The notes under the pieces were generated by a model. That model saw only the letters and a program-made list of their open reading frames with translations. It did not search any database and had not been told where the DNA came from. From Ptychodera flava (Eukaryota; Hemichordata; Enteropneusta; Ptychoderidae), in NCBI RefSeq assembly GCF_041260155.1, contig NC_091932.1, forward strand, positions 7,499,001-7,563,000: a DNA stretch of 64,000 nt. The letters run 5' to 3'. Of this stretch, positions 12,901-27,900 are shown one piece after another; positions within the stretch are counted from its first letter, which is position 1, and every line of letters starts with the position of its first letter. The translations under genes were made by a program, and so were the position numbers.

Positions 12901-15900
12901 AAATCTCGTTTTGTATGCAAATCAAAGGACAACTTAGTTTAATGTACATGTGCTTGTTTATTTTATCTCTTTATTTGAATTTTATTAATTTTGTCATGCA
13001 GATATAGGCAAAGACAATACGCAGGTAATTTTGTTTTACTTCACTGAGTGAAAATGTGATTCAAACAGTTACATGTAGCATAAAACAGCCTTTATTGAAT
13101 CAAATTCTTGACTGGAAATAATAAGCAAACATTAGTGATGCATTAGTGATGACAGTACAGCTAAAATTGTAGGTTAGTTCTCACTGTTGGTCTCTTGTGA
13201 AAATGATTCTGTGATTCTATTATTTATCTTATCTTATCATTTTTTAGCTGACAAGATCAAACTACTTCATTTAATTAATTTTATAAATGCAGCAGTAATT
13301 CTTACACATAGCACATGATGATGATAAGATCAGTGTTCAACACATACGGTATATTGTATGAATTGATAATGCTATTACTACTAGGGATATATCATGTTAA
13401 ATTTTTAGCCATGTGGCACACTCTCAAATTTTTTATATTTATTTTGTTCAAAGTAATGTGAAAACAAAAGGCTGGCATGGTTTGTCTTGATCAACATATT
13501 AAAACAAGAATTACAAACAAAAGCCATTCTTTTTTATAGCCTAAATGGTCAGTTTGTCTGGTGTACAGCTAAAAACTAACCACAGTTCTTCATGTACAGT
13601 ACTTACAATTACTTTTCATTCATGAGCTTTGTGATAGTCTGCCTTGCATACACAAAAAAACACAGAATTGAAGTGACCCCTGAAAATTTTGTGCAAAATT
13701 TATGAATTGGAGAAACATTCCCCTATGAATTGGAGTAAACGTGCCCTTTATAGAAATATAATAATGTTAAAATATAATTTTGTCATTGAATACCACTATT
13801 CCAGTTTGTGTTTTTACTTTCCATGAATAGAAACAGAATTAAGTTGCATGCAGACATGCAGTTCTCACATGTCCATTGAATAGTGATATGTGCTTTCTGC
13901 AGTGTATTTGATTTCAATAATACCGGTAGCTTTAAAGGAGATTTTTAAATTTAATATGGAATGGGCAATGTTTAGTGCTTCCATTGTTTCCAGCAAATCA
14001 TTATAGATTTTTCATTTTCACTACTCCAGTTTCTGTGAGTGCTTTTGGCATAAAGTGAATTGTTCCCATGGTGCTACAGGAATAAAAGTTCAAAGGCCTA
14101 ACATATTAAAACACACTGTCAAAATGTGAAATGTGAATCTTTTCCACATTGTTTTAATGAATGAGACCACTAAAAAGTGACTTTGGGTAACTTTATTCAT
14201 TCAGAATTATGTGCCTTTGTTTCTTTGACATCTGACGAATGTGATGTAGGCATGTCATTTACAGTACAGAAATCTATGAAAATATTAATGAAAGATGTTT
14301 ATGGTACATGTATATATCATACATTTTTAAAATCTGCTCAATCTTTGCATAAATAACCATTTAATGTTCATTGCCGCACATAGATATACCGGGTATGTAC
14401 TGTGTAATTATGGGTATCTTCTAATGACAAAGAAACTGTCATAAATGTACAGTGAATATATGCATTGCAGTTACTGTTTACACAGAAAGATTTCCCTTGA
14501 TAAAGCATATCTTGATAAAGCAACATCTGTGCCATATCTGAAACATCATTCATTTCTGTTTTGTCCATGGCCTTTTTAACAACTGTCATGTCTTTGTGTT
14601 GCCCATTTTTTGTACACAATGAACATCCATTGTCTGATATGCCATAAATGCTGGCATGAAATTCAAAACATTGAACTCATTTAGTGAAATATTGATCCAT
14701 CCATAAATGTTTGCTTTCTGAATGGAATCAAAGTAAAAATTGTCATCAGTGCATCAGCAGGATACACTCTCCGTGCATCATAATGGAGGAAAGCTTTCAC
14801 CATTGGAGAGAATGGGATGTGTACTGGAGTAAATAATTTCTAGTACATATATCAGAACGTGTATTAAGTAGTATGATTTACTCAGCAGGCGATATTGATT
14901 GCAATAGGCCAGCTGTACACTAATAGCTCTTCATTCAGCAGTGTGGTGGTATTCCATTGTGTGTATTTCAATACAATTTAAGTGCTGGAAGTTTGATGAG
15001 TTCAAGCTGTCAAACATGTTGATAACTCTACAAATATCCCTAATCCTCTTCTGAATGATGGTATCCGATGTATGAAGACTTGGATTGGGAATATCCCTCT
15101 GACATTGAAATCCAGCATTTTAATGGGAAGGTCAAGGTTCTATTTGCCAACAAATACTCACAAATCTGATGAAAGTGAAATTGGAGTAGAGAGTTTACAC
15201 TGAGTCACATGACAAACTGTGGCATCAACTAAGTAAATACTGTGTATATCCCAATACTCGTTTCACACAGACTAAAATGTGAGACATTTTCCTCTGTGAT
15301 GGGCTACCTAATATAATGGTAACATATCCATCAACCTACATTAATATTGTGCTACCATAGATACTTTAAATCAGGCTTTCATAGAAGTACCAGCGTTGCA
15401 GTTAAAATATAGGTTTTTATAGTAGTTAGCAGTTTGCTATAATGCATGAAGTTCATCTTTTTTGAGAAAACAAATCATATAATAATATGTTATTTTCTTC
15501 TCAGTATGAAATAAATAAAGTAAAAAGTGAATTGGAAGAAAATTTTGTAATTCAATCTTAAATGTGATATTTTGTATCATACAATGCAAAAATAAAAAAC
15601 AGTAATTTGGTTGTCATTAGTGTATCCCCTGCTTATTTGAATTACATGTGTGTTAGGATTTTGAAATGTGTCATCACAACTCCTTATGGTGAAGACAGTA
15701 TTTGCATGTGACTCAAAATGTCACTCCAACCTACTTTCCTACTTTTGAAGGTCAGCATTTTAAATACATGTTCCAACATTAACCCTGTTTTCAGTAAAAC
15801 CTCTTTTATTCTATCGTAGCGAAATCTATGTACTAAAAGCTTTCCTTCAATTATCATAAATGAAAAATATTTTATCGTAATGTCTTTCTGTAGATTTTAT

Positions 15901-18900
15901 ATTTATTTTCATTATTTTTGGTGTGGAAACTAAGCATTTTCTTCTTCTGCTCCCCTAACTTCGTTGAAAAACAAACAAAAAGCATTGTATGGAAAATCTG
16001 TGTTGTTGCTGACAACTAAATTCTAGTCCTGGCTGAAATTCAGTTGTCTAAATGAGCAGTTGAAATGTAATGTGGTCATCACACGCAAATGTAACATACA
16101 CAGAAATACCGATACACATTGTATTGACAAGTTGACCACTAGAAACTAGGAATATGTGCATGATATTTGCAGTAGTCTGTAACAAGAGAGTGTATTTTAC
16201 AAAGACATAAACGATCATACTGAAAAAAGCATCAAAAGTTACAGCGGATGAGCCTAAATATTGACTACATTATTTATTGTTCTCATATCAAAATATGGAT
16301 TTTAACATAAATGTGTCAAATAAATTGAAGTCATTTTTATGAATGTATAGTGTGTGTTATCAGGTTTCTGCAATTTAACATTTCACTCTCCAATCTGAGG
16401 TATGGCCTTGATAAGCTAATTTCTATAATAATTTCTAATAGCTTTCAGAATGAAAATTAAAATTTTACCGTCTATAGCATTTTATTATGCAGTGACAAAT
16501 ATGTTATCAAATTACTAGTGATTGACATATGTGTTACTATAATAATGAGTGATTTTGCCAAACAGTGTCTGATACATCACTTTTCTCTTTCAGGAATATG
16601 CAGTTAACTGTTCCGTTGTTACATTAGAGCGAATCTGGAGTCATATGGACATATTTGCATTTGCTCATTTCTCTGGTTGGGCGTTAAAAGCACTACTAGT
16701 GAGGCATTATGGGATATGTTGGACAATCAGTGTGACGTGGGAGATTACTGAGGTTAGTTGATTTGTTGATATGAAATTCATTTTGTTCTAATCTCTGTGA
16801 GAAATTCCAGCCTAAATCCATGTACAATGTACATGTATAGGTATTATGTATATACATATATTGTATCAATTTAACATTAGGAATACCCAATGGCCTCTGA
16901 CTTTAAGTTCAGCAGATGTTGAGATGTTTATTGATTTGCCTGAGCAGAGAGAGACATTCAGATATGGCAATAGATTCTGAAATAATTGCTTTGATACGCC
17001 AGATGTAATCATTATTCATTAATGGTATCCATCACAAAGACACCCTTGTAAGGTGTGCAGTTTTGAACAAGTCTTATGTGTACTGCGGAAAAATGCCTTG
17101 AAAACATTTAGAATTTGAAACGCAGCATTCTGAAGTATTTTTTATAAGAGTATAGCTTGTGACATACACATGAAATCAGCTTTCATGTAATTACTTATAC
17201 AATCAGCTTTATGGATGTGTAATTTCTTACAATTTTATCTATGAATTTATAAACACAGATGCTATCAGAATTATGAGAAGCTTTGTGCTTGGCCTGGTTA
17301 CAATCAGAGTAATTTTGATACCATCTTACAGGTTGCTTTTGCTCATTTACTTCCAAACTTTGCCGAGTGTTGGTGGGATCAATTGATCCTGGATGTCTTG
17401 GTGTGCAATGGACTGGGGATCTGGCTGGGAATGTTTGTGTGCAAGAAACTGGAAATGAGTAACTTTCATTGGGAAAGCATCAAGTAAGTTTCATCATCAG
17501 GGGAAAACACTCAGACATGAACCCATACTGTATACAGCATATAAACATTACATTGAGTCACAAATAAATAAATGCACTCTATAAAACTATCAGCCATAAA
17601 CATTTGACATTCTGAAATACCAGTACACATCACTTGCACTGCTATTTCAGTATGAGCATAGCATTCTCACTTTCATCATAAAGGGTCAATAGGAAATGTC
17701 ACCTCTATGAAAAATGTTCTACAGAACTCTTTGGAATCTTGTTTTTCGATAGAATTCTATAGAAAATGGGGTCAAAACTTTATACACTTCTTGAGAACAG
17801 AAAGCTCTAGAAACTCTCTAGAATTTTGTACAGTCTTTCATAAGGGCAATCTTTGTTCTTTAGATGAAGCATATAGATAAATTTGGTAATGTTCAAAAAG
17901 AGCAACTATTTGTGCTGTCCAGAAATTGTCAAGTTGGGTATGATGATCACATTTGTGTGGGGTTCACTGCAAACTTTAATGAAACCAGAGTAGAGTATTG
18001 ATGATTATGCATTATAAATCTATACAGAACTTTTCAAGCAGATTTGTGTTGTCTTTGCATTTTTCATTTTCTCATTGTTTCTTATGTCTGTTTCAGAGAT
18101 ATACATTCCACATCAGGTAAAATACGGCGAGCTGTGCTTCAATTTACTCCTGCAAGGTAAGAATAAATCTCATAAAACATAAGAATCAATCTGAATAAAA
18201 TCTTCAAAGAAAGCTATTGCTCTATTTAGCAACCCTGTGAGTTTCATAAAAGTGATTATTCAAAGAAATAGAGGAAAAGTCATCTGTAATTCCAAACATG
18301 ACTGTCAGTTCTTGATTGGTAATTCATGCTTCTATGCAGTACATGAAAATAGGAGGTATTGACACACAGGTACAGCTAGCATTCTGTACAGCGCCCTCTA
18401 TGGCAACTTGCAAATTTTTGAACAAAATCTGTTTCACTCTTGCATCTGATACAATTCTTTTTACACTTCTCTGTTTGATATTGCTTTGTCAAAGGCAAGA
18501 TTTGTGGATTTTGGAGAACATGCTGTTTACTCTTTAATACAATTTTGCCGATTTATTTTTTTCTTTTCTTCTGGTAGTTGGACACATGTAAGATGGTTAG
18601 ACCCAAATTCATCATGTATGAGAGTGGTTGCTGTTTATATTCTTCTAGTGATGTGGCAGGTAAGATATCAGAGCATGCATTTAAATTTATGACTGTGTGT
18701 TTTTACTTTTTATAGATTTACTTTGAGTCCATAAACCAGATGGAAATACACACAGAAAGCAATACCAGTTGTTCAGCTATTAGATCTCTGTGATGGATTT
18801 ACAGTCTAATGCTGCCTGTGTAACAGAATTTACAAAGATTTTAAAAAGTGTCAAGTGTAATGTTACACTTATCAAGTTATTTTATGCATGGTAGAGTCAT

Positions 18901-21900
18901 GGTTTGCCCTGTATTTTTACAGCAAGTATTATCAATCCAAAGATATTACACTTAACTCAAGTTGTTTAGTCATGCATTCTAAGACCACAACAAATAATAC
19001 TAATAGTATTGCCTGGAGGTACGTTCAGATATGTGAATTTGGTGAAAATATCCACATTGTCCCCTCATCCATGTCATTGAGGGTATAATTTCATAAGCTG
19101 TCAGTGCTTTTTGTTTCATTAGAGAAGACAGAGACCTATTACTGATTTAGAATTTCCATTTGAAATTTTGCTTCCCCAGTCTCCACTAGAATATACATGC
19201 TTGCATTCTACCTTTTTACTAGCATGGTTTAGTCCAAATCTATTGTTTTCAATTGTCATCTTGGACCTCCATACTGGGACATAGGGGTGGAAACATTAAG
19301 GAAGCCTTGGTATAATGATTGAGGACACTTGGTAACATTGATCAGCTTAATGCCTTATACAAAACACTGTCAGGGCAGGTTCTCTGTATCTGTCAACAGA
19401 TGAATTTGTTTAAAGGGGCAGATTATCTCTAAAAGAATTGACTCTACAGAAATTTCAAAAGAAGACAAAGGACTAACATCACATAAATAGTCAACATTAA
19501 TGCAGAGACCAGTGATTAAGGATTGCTGTATGATACAAAGCCAAGGAACTGTCTCCATGTATAGAATATTTATTTTTGTTTTTATATAAAACTGATATTT
19601 GTCATTACAAATATCAATTCCGCACCAGTGCCTTAAAACACATGTTATTTCTCTGCATGTACAAGATTGTAGACAATGCTATTAAAACATGGTTGTTGTT
19701 CTTTCTATATCCACAGGTGACAGAACTGAATACTTTTTTCTTGAAACACATATTTCTGATACCAACTGGTCACCAATTGAATGTTATAAGGATATTTCTC
19801 ATAGCAGTAATCGTGGCCCCTACTATTAGGTAAGTCACTATACCCATGTCCCATCCCCCTCATCAAACAGAAATATTGTCAAAGAATATTATACTCAAAA
19901 TAATGTTTCTGAGTGTAGTTTGTGTGTAAATCGCCCACAAGGTACATCCTTATCGCATGTTTTGTCAGTGTTTGCAGTGTTCTTACCACACATCTTTGCA
20001 GTAAACTTGTAATTGGTCAACTTAGGCTAGGTCTTCAGTTTGGAACTTTGCTTCATCATTCTTGAAATCTTTCTGTGAGATGCGCCACTATCTACAGCAG
20101 TGCTAATAGGACAGAACTCGGAGTGCATTCATCCATGTTAACATCTGTATTTCTCCTCATTCATGGTCACCGTATTCCAGGCAATATTATTCATATGTCA
20201 CTGATCCACGCTGTAAACGTTTAGGTACACAATGCTGGGTATTCTGGTGAGTTTGGATTGCTCTGTCATTCATCACATCTTCTGCATGTGTCTCTGAAAT
20301 TGTCAGGATTTTTTTTCAGTTTGCACAGCATGCTGTATTATCATAAAAGGACACTTACTTTTTGTTACGTGTTTGTTTTCGGTTAAGCGTACATCTTTTC
20401 TCACCTGATCACCTGCAGCATCATCACTACTGTTATACCTTTCAATTATTTTGTTTGGAATGTCTGGTAATTTCACTGACCAGATCTAAGCCTAATTCCA
20501 CTTTCTAGCAGTACTTACAAACTTGAAAAATCTGCATGAACAAGTATGAGTTCTGATAAAGAGGACTTGAGTCCTGGCACTTTCAAAATATGAAATCTTA
20601 AGCACTTGCATGTCAGTGTATCAAGCACTTCTGAGAACTGATAATTCTTTCAGTGTTCACAATTTTATTATTAAAGTCCATCGTTCAGGTAACAACATTT
20701 TAACAAATATATATATATATATCTATGTGTGTGTGTATGCAAATTTATTTCAAATTTTAACATTGCAAACTCATGGATAAGTTCATCAAATGGTCCAAAA
20801 GTTTGTACGTCCATGATGGTGTAGTGAAACAGTAAGGCAGCAGGCTGAAACCTAAGGGGAACATGTAGATTTGGTTCCTCAAAACAGTAACAACTGAACA
20901 AATGCATTGGGTGAAATGATCCAAAATGGATACAGAATTGCCAACTGCCAAATTACAAATGTTCATAGCTGTAAGAGGTCATGCCAATACTTATTACTGT
21001 CATAATTACCGGTAACCCTAATCCTGCCAGACAGTTGTACTTCTTCATGTGTCAATTCAACAGCCCTATACACTACTTGGCACGGCATGTAGGTAGCAGG
21101 TGTGGTCACTAAAATCATGGGGGCCTTCAAATATTTAAGTTTTTGTTAATGTGCAACATGAAACACTGGTTGAAACCAACTTGGCTTGATGGTGACATTG
21201 AACTTGACACAATAAAGGTGAAAGCTGATACAATAGCATGGTACCATGAGTATCGTTTGTTTTCATGTGGACTTCAGTACGAGTTCTTGATTTTACTCTA
21301 TGTGACCAGACTGTTTATACAGACATTGATGTACCAATACCTGGTCAAATTTCATACAAAAAATTTGTTAACAAAATATGTAATCAATGATGAGTTGTTT
21401 ATCCTTCTATTGATATAAAGACCAACAAATGTTCAATGGCATTCCTTTGCTCTGATTTCTTTAACGGAAAAAGCATATTCCAATACACATTACTTGAATG
21501 TACAGTGACAGGTATATAATGTCAAAACACAAATCGCCAATATCAAGCAATGTTATATGATAGCATCTCCTGGCAGTGCACACAAGGAAGCCGTTTATTG
21601 TATCCCCGAATATAACTGTACACATACAGGTGTATGTTTATGTTGACATCAATCTGAAATTATGACAACAGTAACCAGAAGGATGCTATTTTAACTGTGA
21701 TTGAAATAAAATCCCTCTATCTTTTGCCCTCTCATCCCTGTTTTCTGCCACGTGGTTCAACCACAGTAATGAAAACAATGTGGTTGTTCCAAATTATGTC
21801 CTTGAGTAGGGTAGGTAATTGCAAACTCACTAAGTTATCATCATGAGGGTAGACCATGGAGAAAGGTACATGTAGGAATACAAGTATGTAAAATATCTGT

Positions 21901-24900
21901 TGTTGTTTACATACAGTCTTAACCATTATCTTACTAGGCAGTATCACTTCCCCATCTGCCATGTTGGGAAAAAACAGTACCGGTAGTATTTAACCAAAAT
22001 CGAGTGTTTAACCTGCCGGTACCTGGCATGGTATGTCATAGTAGGTTCAATTAGCAAAGGCTATATTTACAGTATCTGTGTTTTCATGGCCCTCCAAATG
22101 TTCAAGTCTCTATTAAAATGCATTACATGGATATCCCATATGTTATGCATCACTGGTTTTAACTAACTAGACCAGATGATGACATATGGTTAAACATTGT
22201 AAATCAAAGTATTGTGTTCTTTCCAACTAAGTATAGCCTGGACTGCAGTCTAATGATACAGTGGGTTTTTTTAATTAAATAAATATTCGAAAGTTATAGG
22301 TACATGTAGCCTAGATCCACACCAATATTTTCTTGTAACCCTTTTGCAGCGCAATAACACTATTGGAAGCTTTAATATGCGTGAAGTTTGGACTTGAGTT
22401 GTTTGCTCACACAGTTCTAACAAATGTTATCCTATGGCTGGTGCTTCAGGTTGGTTCATCACTAATCTATTTCTTGCTTCTTTGCCACTTACAGGGACAA
22501 TAGCGGTAACTTTTGTTGATATTTTTATTATTTTTGTCATAGAAAACAAGTACAATTTCAAACTCTTCTTCCAAAAGTATGTTGAAATACAGATTGTTAG
22601 CATTGCAAACTTGAAACATTGTGTACAAAATGAATGTTATTGTTGACCTATAAACTCTTTCCAAACTAGAATTCAGCATCAGACCCGACACCCATAGACA
22701 CTTTATTGACAAGTTGAACAATAAATTCTTCAGGATGATCTGGCTGCAAGACAGGAAATTGTGTGTAACAGACACAGCAAGAATGATAGAAAATCTATCA
22801 AAAGTTACAGCTAATGGAGCTTTAACACGACAGCTTTGATAACTCCTGGCTCTCAATGTTGTATTATATTTATACATAAGTCACATTGCTGCTCTCACAG
22901 TACCGTGCTGCATCACGTCACCAATACATCATTAGAATCTCACAGAGATTCACAGCAGTTTACTTTTCATCAAAGTCACCCTTTGTAGTGAAGTTTGACA
23001 GTTTCAATGCACAAGAATGCAGTTAAATGGCAAACTTATGTCATAAATGTTATAAATTTGAACTTATTTGTTGTGGCCTATCTTCGAGTCAGTAGGACTG
23101 GAAATGTTCAGCTCTGGTATTTACAATAGACCCTTAACCCTTTGAGTGCCAAAGTCAAATTTTGTCACCTTTATAAAATATAAATCCAGACAATTTTTTT
23201 CCAGATCCAGATAATGATCCAGACAATTAGTAATTATTTTTTTCAGATTTTCCTCCAAATTTTTGATCAAAATCTGTACCTATTGAATAGCGATGTCCAT
23301 TTAATGCAAAACTGTCAAAAGAATTACCAAAAAATTCATAAAAATTGGTAAAATGTTGCACTAAAATTTTGGTGGGAAAAATTACAGCACTCAAAGGGTT
23401 AATGCACTACCTTCCATTATAATGATGTAGCATTCAAAGAATAAAAACTAGAAAAAAGATGACACATGAGTATTGTGAAATTCAAACCTACCGGTAGATT
23501 CATGGAATTTTTCAATTCCACTTACACAGCCATTATTCACACAACTTTATTAAAAATTGTGAACAGCTGATGACAGAAAAAACTAATATTATTGCTGCAC
23601 TGCATCAACTGAACTTTCTAGTGCTTTGGAGCACTCCCAAGTTTGATGAAGGAGTTTTGACATTGAATGTAACCATTCATGATCGCATTTTGTCCATGTT
23701 TGTTTACAACAAAGGCTGCCATTCTATTGGTGAGAAAGGTTCAAATCAACGTATTTAACACATCTCTGTATGATTTCTGAAAAACGTTAAATATTGTTAT
23801 ACAATGAATGTCATTTACAAGTTTATGATGTCAGCCCAACTTGACTGAACTGTGATGAACCACAGTGTCTCCAATTGTGACTGGATTCTCTATGACAAGC
23901 TGCTGAACGTACAATAAAATTTAAATGCTAGTCAACAGAATATGATAAGATTCTATGCTTTTCATCAGAACTGTGTATTTGTTTAGCTTGTCTTTTTCTA
24001 AACTTTTGTTGTGGAAAGATTTTACAATTGTCCTTTTTGCATCATCTTTCTCTGTATTTTTTTCCTATCTTGATTTGATCAGATGCTGATTTGCAGTGTG
24101 TGTCTCTATTTCATGGTGCTCGTTGCCAGAAGATCCCATCCAAAGGTACGGCAAAATGTAAGGGGTAGAGTAATGTTCACACTATTTGATACCACTCTTT
24201 GAGTGTAAACTGCACTGTGTATTTACAACCAAAGACATATTCCTAACAAAAGAACAACAGCATCAACAGGGCAGGAAAAACACATAGTCATAATAAAACA
24301 TCTACCAGTATACACCAATTGTAAGCACTATTGCAAAAGCAAGATGCCCCCTCTGATAGAAAACCATGAGTAAAACATCCATATTTTCTGTGATATGCAG
24401 TTCACATTATCAACTTTCAGTATTATTGCAAAGCATATTTGTTTTCCAAGGCATATTTGATTTAGCCACAGTTTATCTGATGCATCTGACAGGGATAGCT
24501 CATTAATGAATACCAGTATACTTAGCTGTAGTTTGTTATAGTGTTTATTTACCTCTTGATATTGTCGAAATCCAGGGAAATTGTCTTTCAACAGTATAAA
24601 GTACATGCATGTCCAGAACTTCTAGATGACAGAAAGGAGCAAATTTAAGCATATGCACGCCACACCGTGGAACTCAATACATGAATTCTTTCATCACTGA
24701 TACAATACTTTAAGCAATCCTGTTGTCAGAAATAGAAATAGTACTGTGTATAGAATTGTTAAAGCATAGACCCTCGAGGGACTATGGTTAAAGGCATGGG
24801 TCAGGCATCAGAGTGTCTTGCCAGGAAATTTACTTACTAGATTACAATTTCAATGGAAAACAAAAGGCTATGACACCTTCATAATGCTCTTACAGTCTAG

Positions 24901-27900
24901 AACAAACTCAATCCCTACCTTTAAGGTACATACCTTGGTTTGTACAGTGAAACCAATGACATTATTGTTTAGTGTGTAAAATTACTCTCAATTCTATGAA
25001 CTAGTATGTGGAATTTGTGAAGTCAGACGTTTGTTTGTGTTGTTTGCCCTATGCTGTTAATGAACTTGTCACTGACTGTCTCAAATGTACTATCTCCACA
25101 GGGAACTTAGTAATCTTTTGTTGTTGTTGTTGTTGTGTTGTTGTTGTTGTTGATGGTGATGATGATGATGATGATAATAAAAAATATTAAAAAACAATGT
25201 GTCATTCCTTGCTGTTGTTTGTCGATGTTGTAGATAATTGTAAAAGAAAACTGTAATCGTGACCAAAAAACGACGTAGGTCGCCCAACGTCACTCCCGTC
25301 CTATTATACAACCAAGGGTGGAATCGAGATGCCCCTGATCAAGGCTCATCAGCCACCTTCAAGGCCCAGAAAAAACACCCCATTCACGAGCGATCGATTG
25401 AAATGTGCTATATAGGCACTGAAATTTATCTCACTGACCTAATTTGGGCTTCACTTGAACTACCGACCTGCAAACGAGTGGAAAAACGGCGATTTCCAAG
25501 TCGTACCCGGTCAAAATCGATCACATTTGAACTTCCCGGTCGATGGTGACGGCGCTTTCGTCACTGGGCATTTAAATTGACCAATTGGGGGCCCTGTAAA
25601 GGCTGCTTCGGCCAGCTCTCATTACCAATACATGAGGAGGCTTGTCCCAACGCAAAATTTCACTACAGTTTAAACTTCGCCGTCTCAACTTCATTCAATT
25701 TCCATTCTTGTAGAATAATACTTATATGGATACCAATGACAATCATAACCGTCATTTACTGTAAACTATCACCTGGAATACTCATTCACAACGACAATGT
25801 ACACTCGCTCAAGTACGAGCCCGGATGTTGATTACGCTTGTATCCTTGTAACGGGGGAAATTGAAATACCCAGAAGTGTACACTCTAACTATCGACAGTA
25901 TATCCTGACGTAAAATGGCAGATTTCCTGACAAAGTGTTGGTAAGTATCGTTTATCTGCATGACTATGAAGGTTTTTCTACTTTTTCGCGTACTTTTGAA
26001 CGTTACACGTACGCGTACGAGCAGGGAGTATTGAAACATAAACAATCGGCTGGCCGAAGCAGCCTTTACAGGGCTCCCAATTGGTCAATTTAAATGCCCA
26101 CTGACGAAAGCGCCGTCACCATCGACCGGGAAGTTCAAATGTGATCGATTTTGACCGGGTACGACTTGGAAATCGCCGTTTTTCCACTCGTCTGCAGGTC
26201 GGTAGTTCAAGTGAAGCCCAAATTAGGTCAGTGAGATAAATTTCAGTGCCTATGATAGCACATTTCAATCGATCGCTCGTGAATGGGGTGTTTTTTCTGG
26301 GCCTTGAAGGTGGCTGATGAGCCTTGATCAGGGGCATCTCGATTCCACCCTTGGTTGTATAATAGGACGGGAGTGACGTTGGGCGACCTACGTCGTTTTT
26401 TGGTCACGATTACAGTTTTCTTTTACAATTATCTACAACATCGACAAACAACAGCAAGGAATGACACATTGTTTTTAGCTACTATAGACTATAGTCTATA
26501 GAAGCTATTGGGATGGGTATCCGTCCGGCGTCCGTCTGTATGTATGTATGTATGTATGTATGTATGTATGTATGTATGTATGTATGTATGTCCGTTTGTG
26601 AGGCGTCCGTCCACTCAAATATCTTGAGAACCGCAGTACTTACTGATTTGATATTTGTTGTGTAGATGAAAAATATGATTTTGAGAAACTGTTTTTTTTA
26701 ATTTTTTGATATTGTTGAAAATAGGCAAATTAATGCCAAAAGAGGTGTTTTTGGTAAAAAATCTTCTTCTTCATAACCGCTGGTCAGACAGCTTTGTTAT
26801 TTGGTATACAGGTCCCTAGGGGTAACCCAACTTAGACTTGTTCAAATTGTGATGAAATATGCAAATCTGTATTTTTAAGGAATTTTTTTGTCATTTTTGG
26901 TCAAAATTTGACTGACATTGTATGTAATTCTTGTACTGTATAAACCCTATCAATTCACCCAGAAAAAAATAATTAATATGATTTTAAATAATTGAATTAA
27001 TTAGGAAATCATCAAAGCCAAAATAATTTTAGTGTAGAATTATCAGAAAGTTCAACTTTTTTTGACAGTTCATAGTGAAATGCTTACCATCTTGGAGGAT
27101 AAAAACATGTAAAGGCAACTTTCCTGAATCCCAACTTTGACATATTCTGAACCGTCATTTATTGTGCCCTGTATGTTATCTAAAAGAAATTGCTCAAAAT
27201 AGTCAATAGAGATAGAGATAGAGATAGAGATAGAGAAAGTTCTAATTTCCATTTATGGTTGACTTGGTAAGGATAAAATAAAATTACTTTTTGAGGAAAA
27301 AAATAGAGTGGTCAATTAAAAGAGTGGTCAAAGTGATAGGGTTTTTATGGTAAAGCTGGGCTGTATAAAGATTCCTCATGTGCTATTTATAGCAATTATG
27401 CAATCTGTGTAAACAGTGCAATGAAAGTGTAACATGATTCCTTTAATGCTTTTGATGACCTTGAACTTCTTAAGTTTCAAACCTTTGTCTCTTCAGTGTG
27501 CTTTCTCTGAGTATGTACAGTCTCAACTTATTAAACAGAACTCACAATGTTAATCAAAGATATCCACCTTCTTCATCAATACATGTGTCACAAAAGGTTA
27601 TTCTCTACATAACTCAACAGAGCTCTGTCAACTGTTGAGTTGCTTGTTCTTTCAAAACCGCTGGTCAGACAGCTTTAATATTTAGTTTACTTGTCCGTTG
27701 GATGACCTTAGTGAGATAATTTCATACAGTAAGGAAATACTTAATTTTGTATCCATGTCTATAGTAGCTTCAGGGACTTGGCCCTATGTTTAATATTTTT
27801 TATTATCGTCATCATCATCATCACCATCAGCAACAACAACAACAACAACAACAACAACAAGATTACTAAGTTCCCTGTGCTATCTGTGACACAAAAAATT

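Larger units (their letters stand above)
7219..16593 (+). other. Large PTDSS1 intron (9.4 kb)
   Basis: No exon recognised. It contains a dispersed repeat with a CATA microsatellite (about 9560-10440) and a 30-bp minisatellite (12040-12450). Near 16220-16255 is the right end of a TTAA-family element (AAAAGTTACAGC). The rest is plain AT-rich sequence. Confidence 0.6.

Noticed and set aside
25259..25549. 97-codon frame in the left arm and a matching one at 26116-26337
   Set aside because: The two frames are the same DNA in inverted arms. Their N-terminal parts differ by a frameshift and no family is recognisable.
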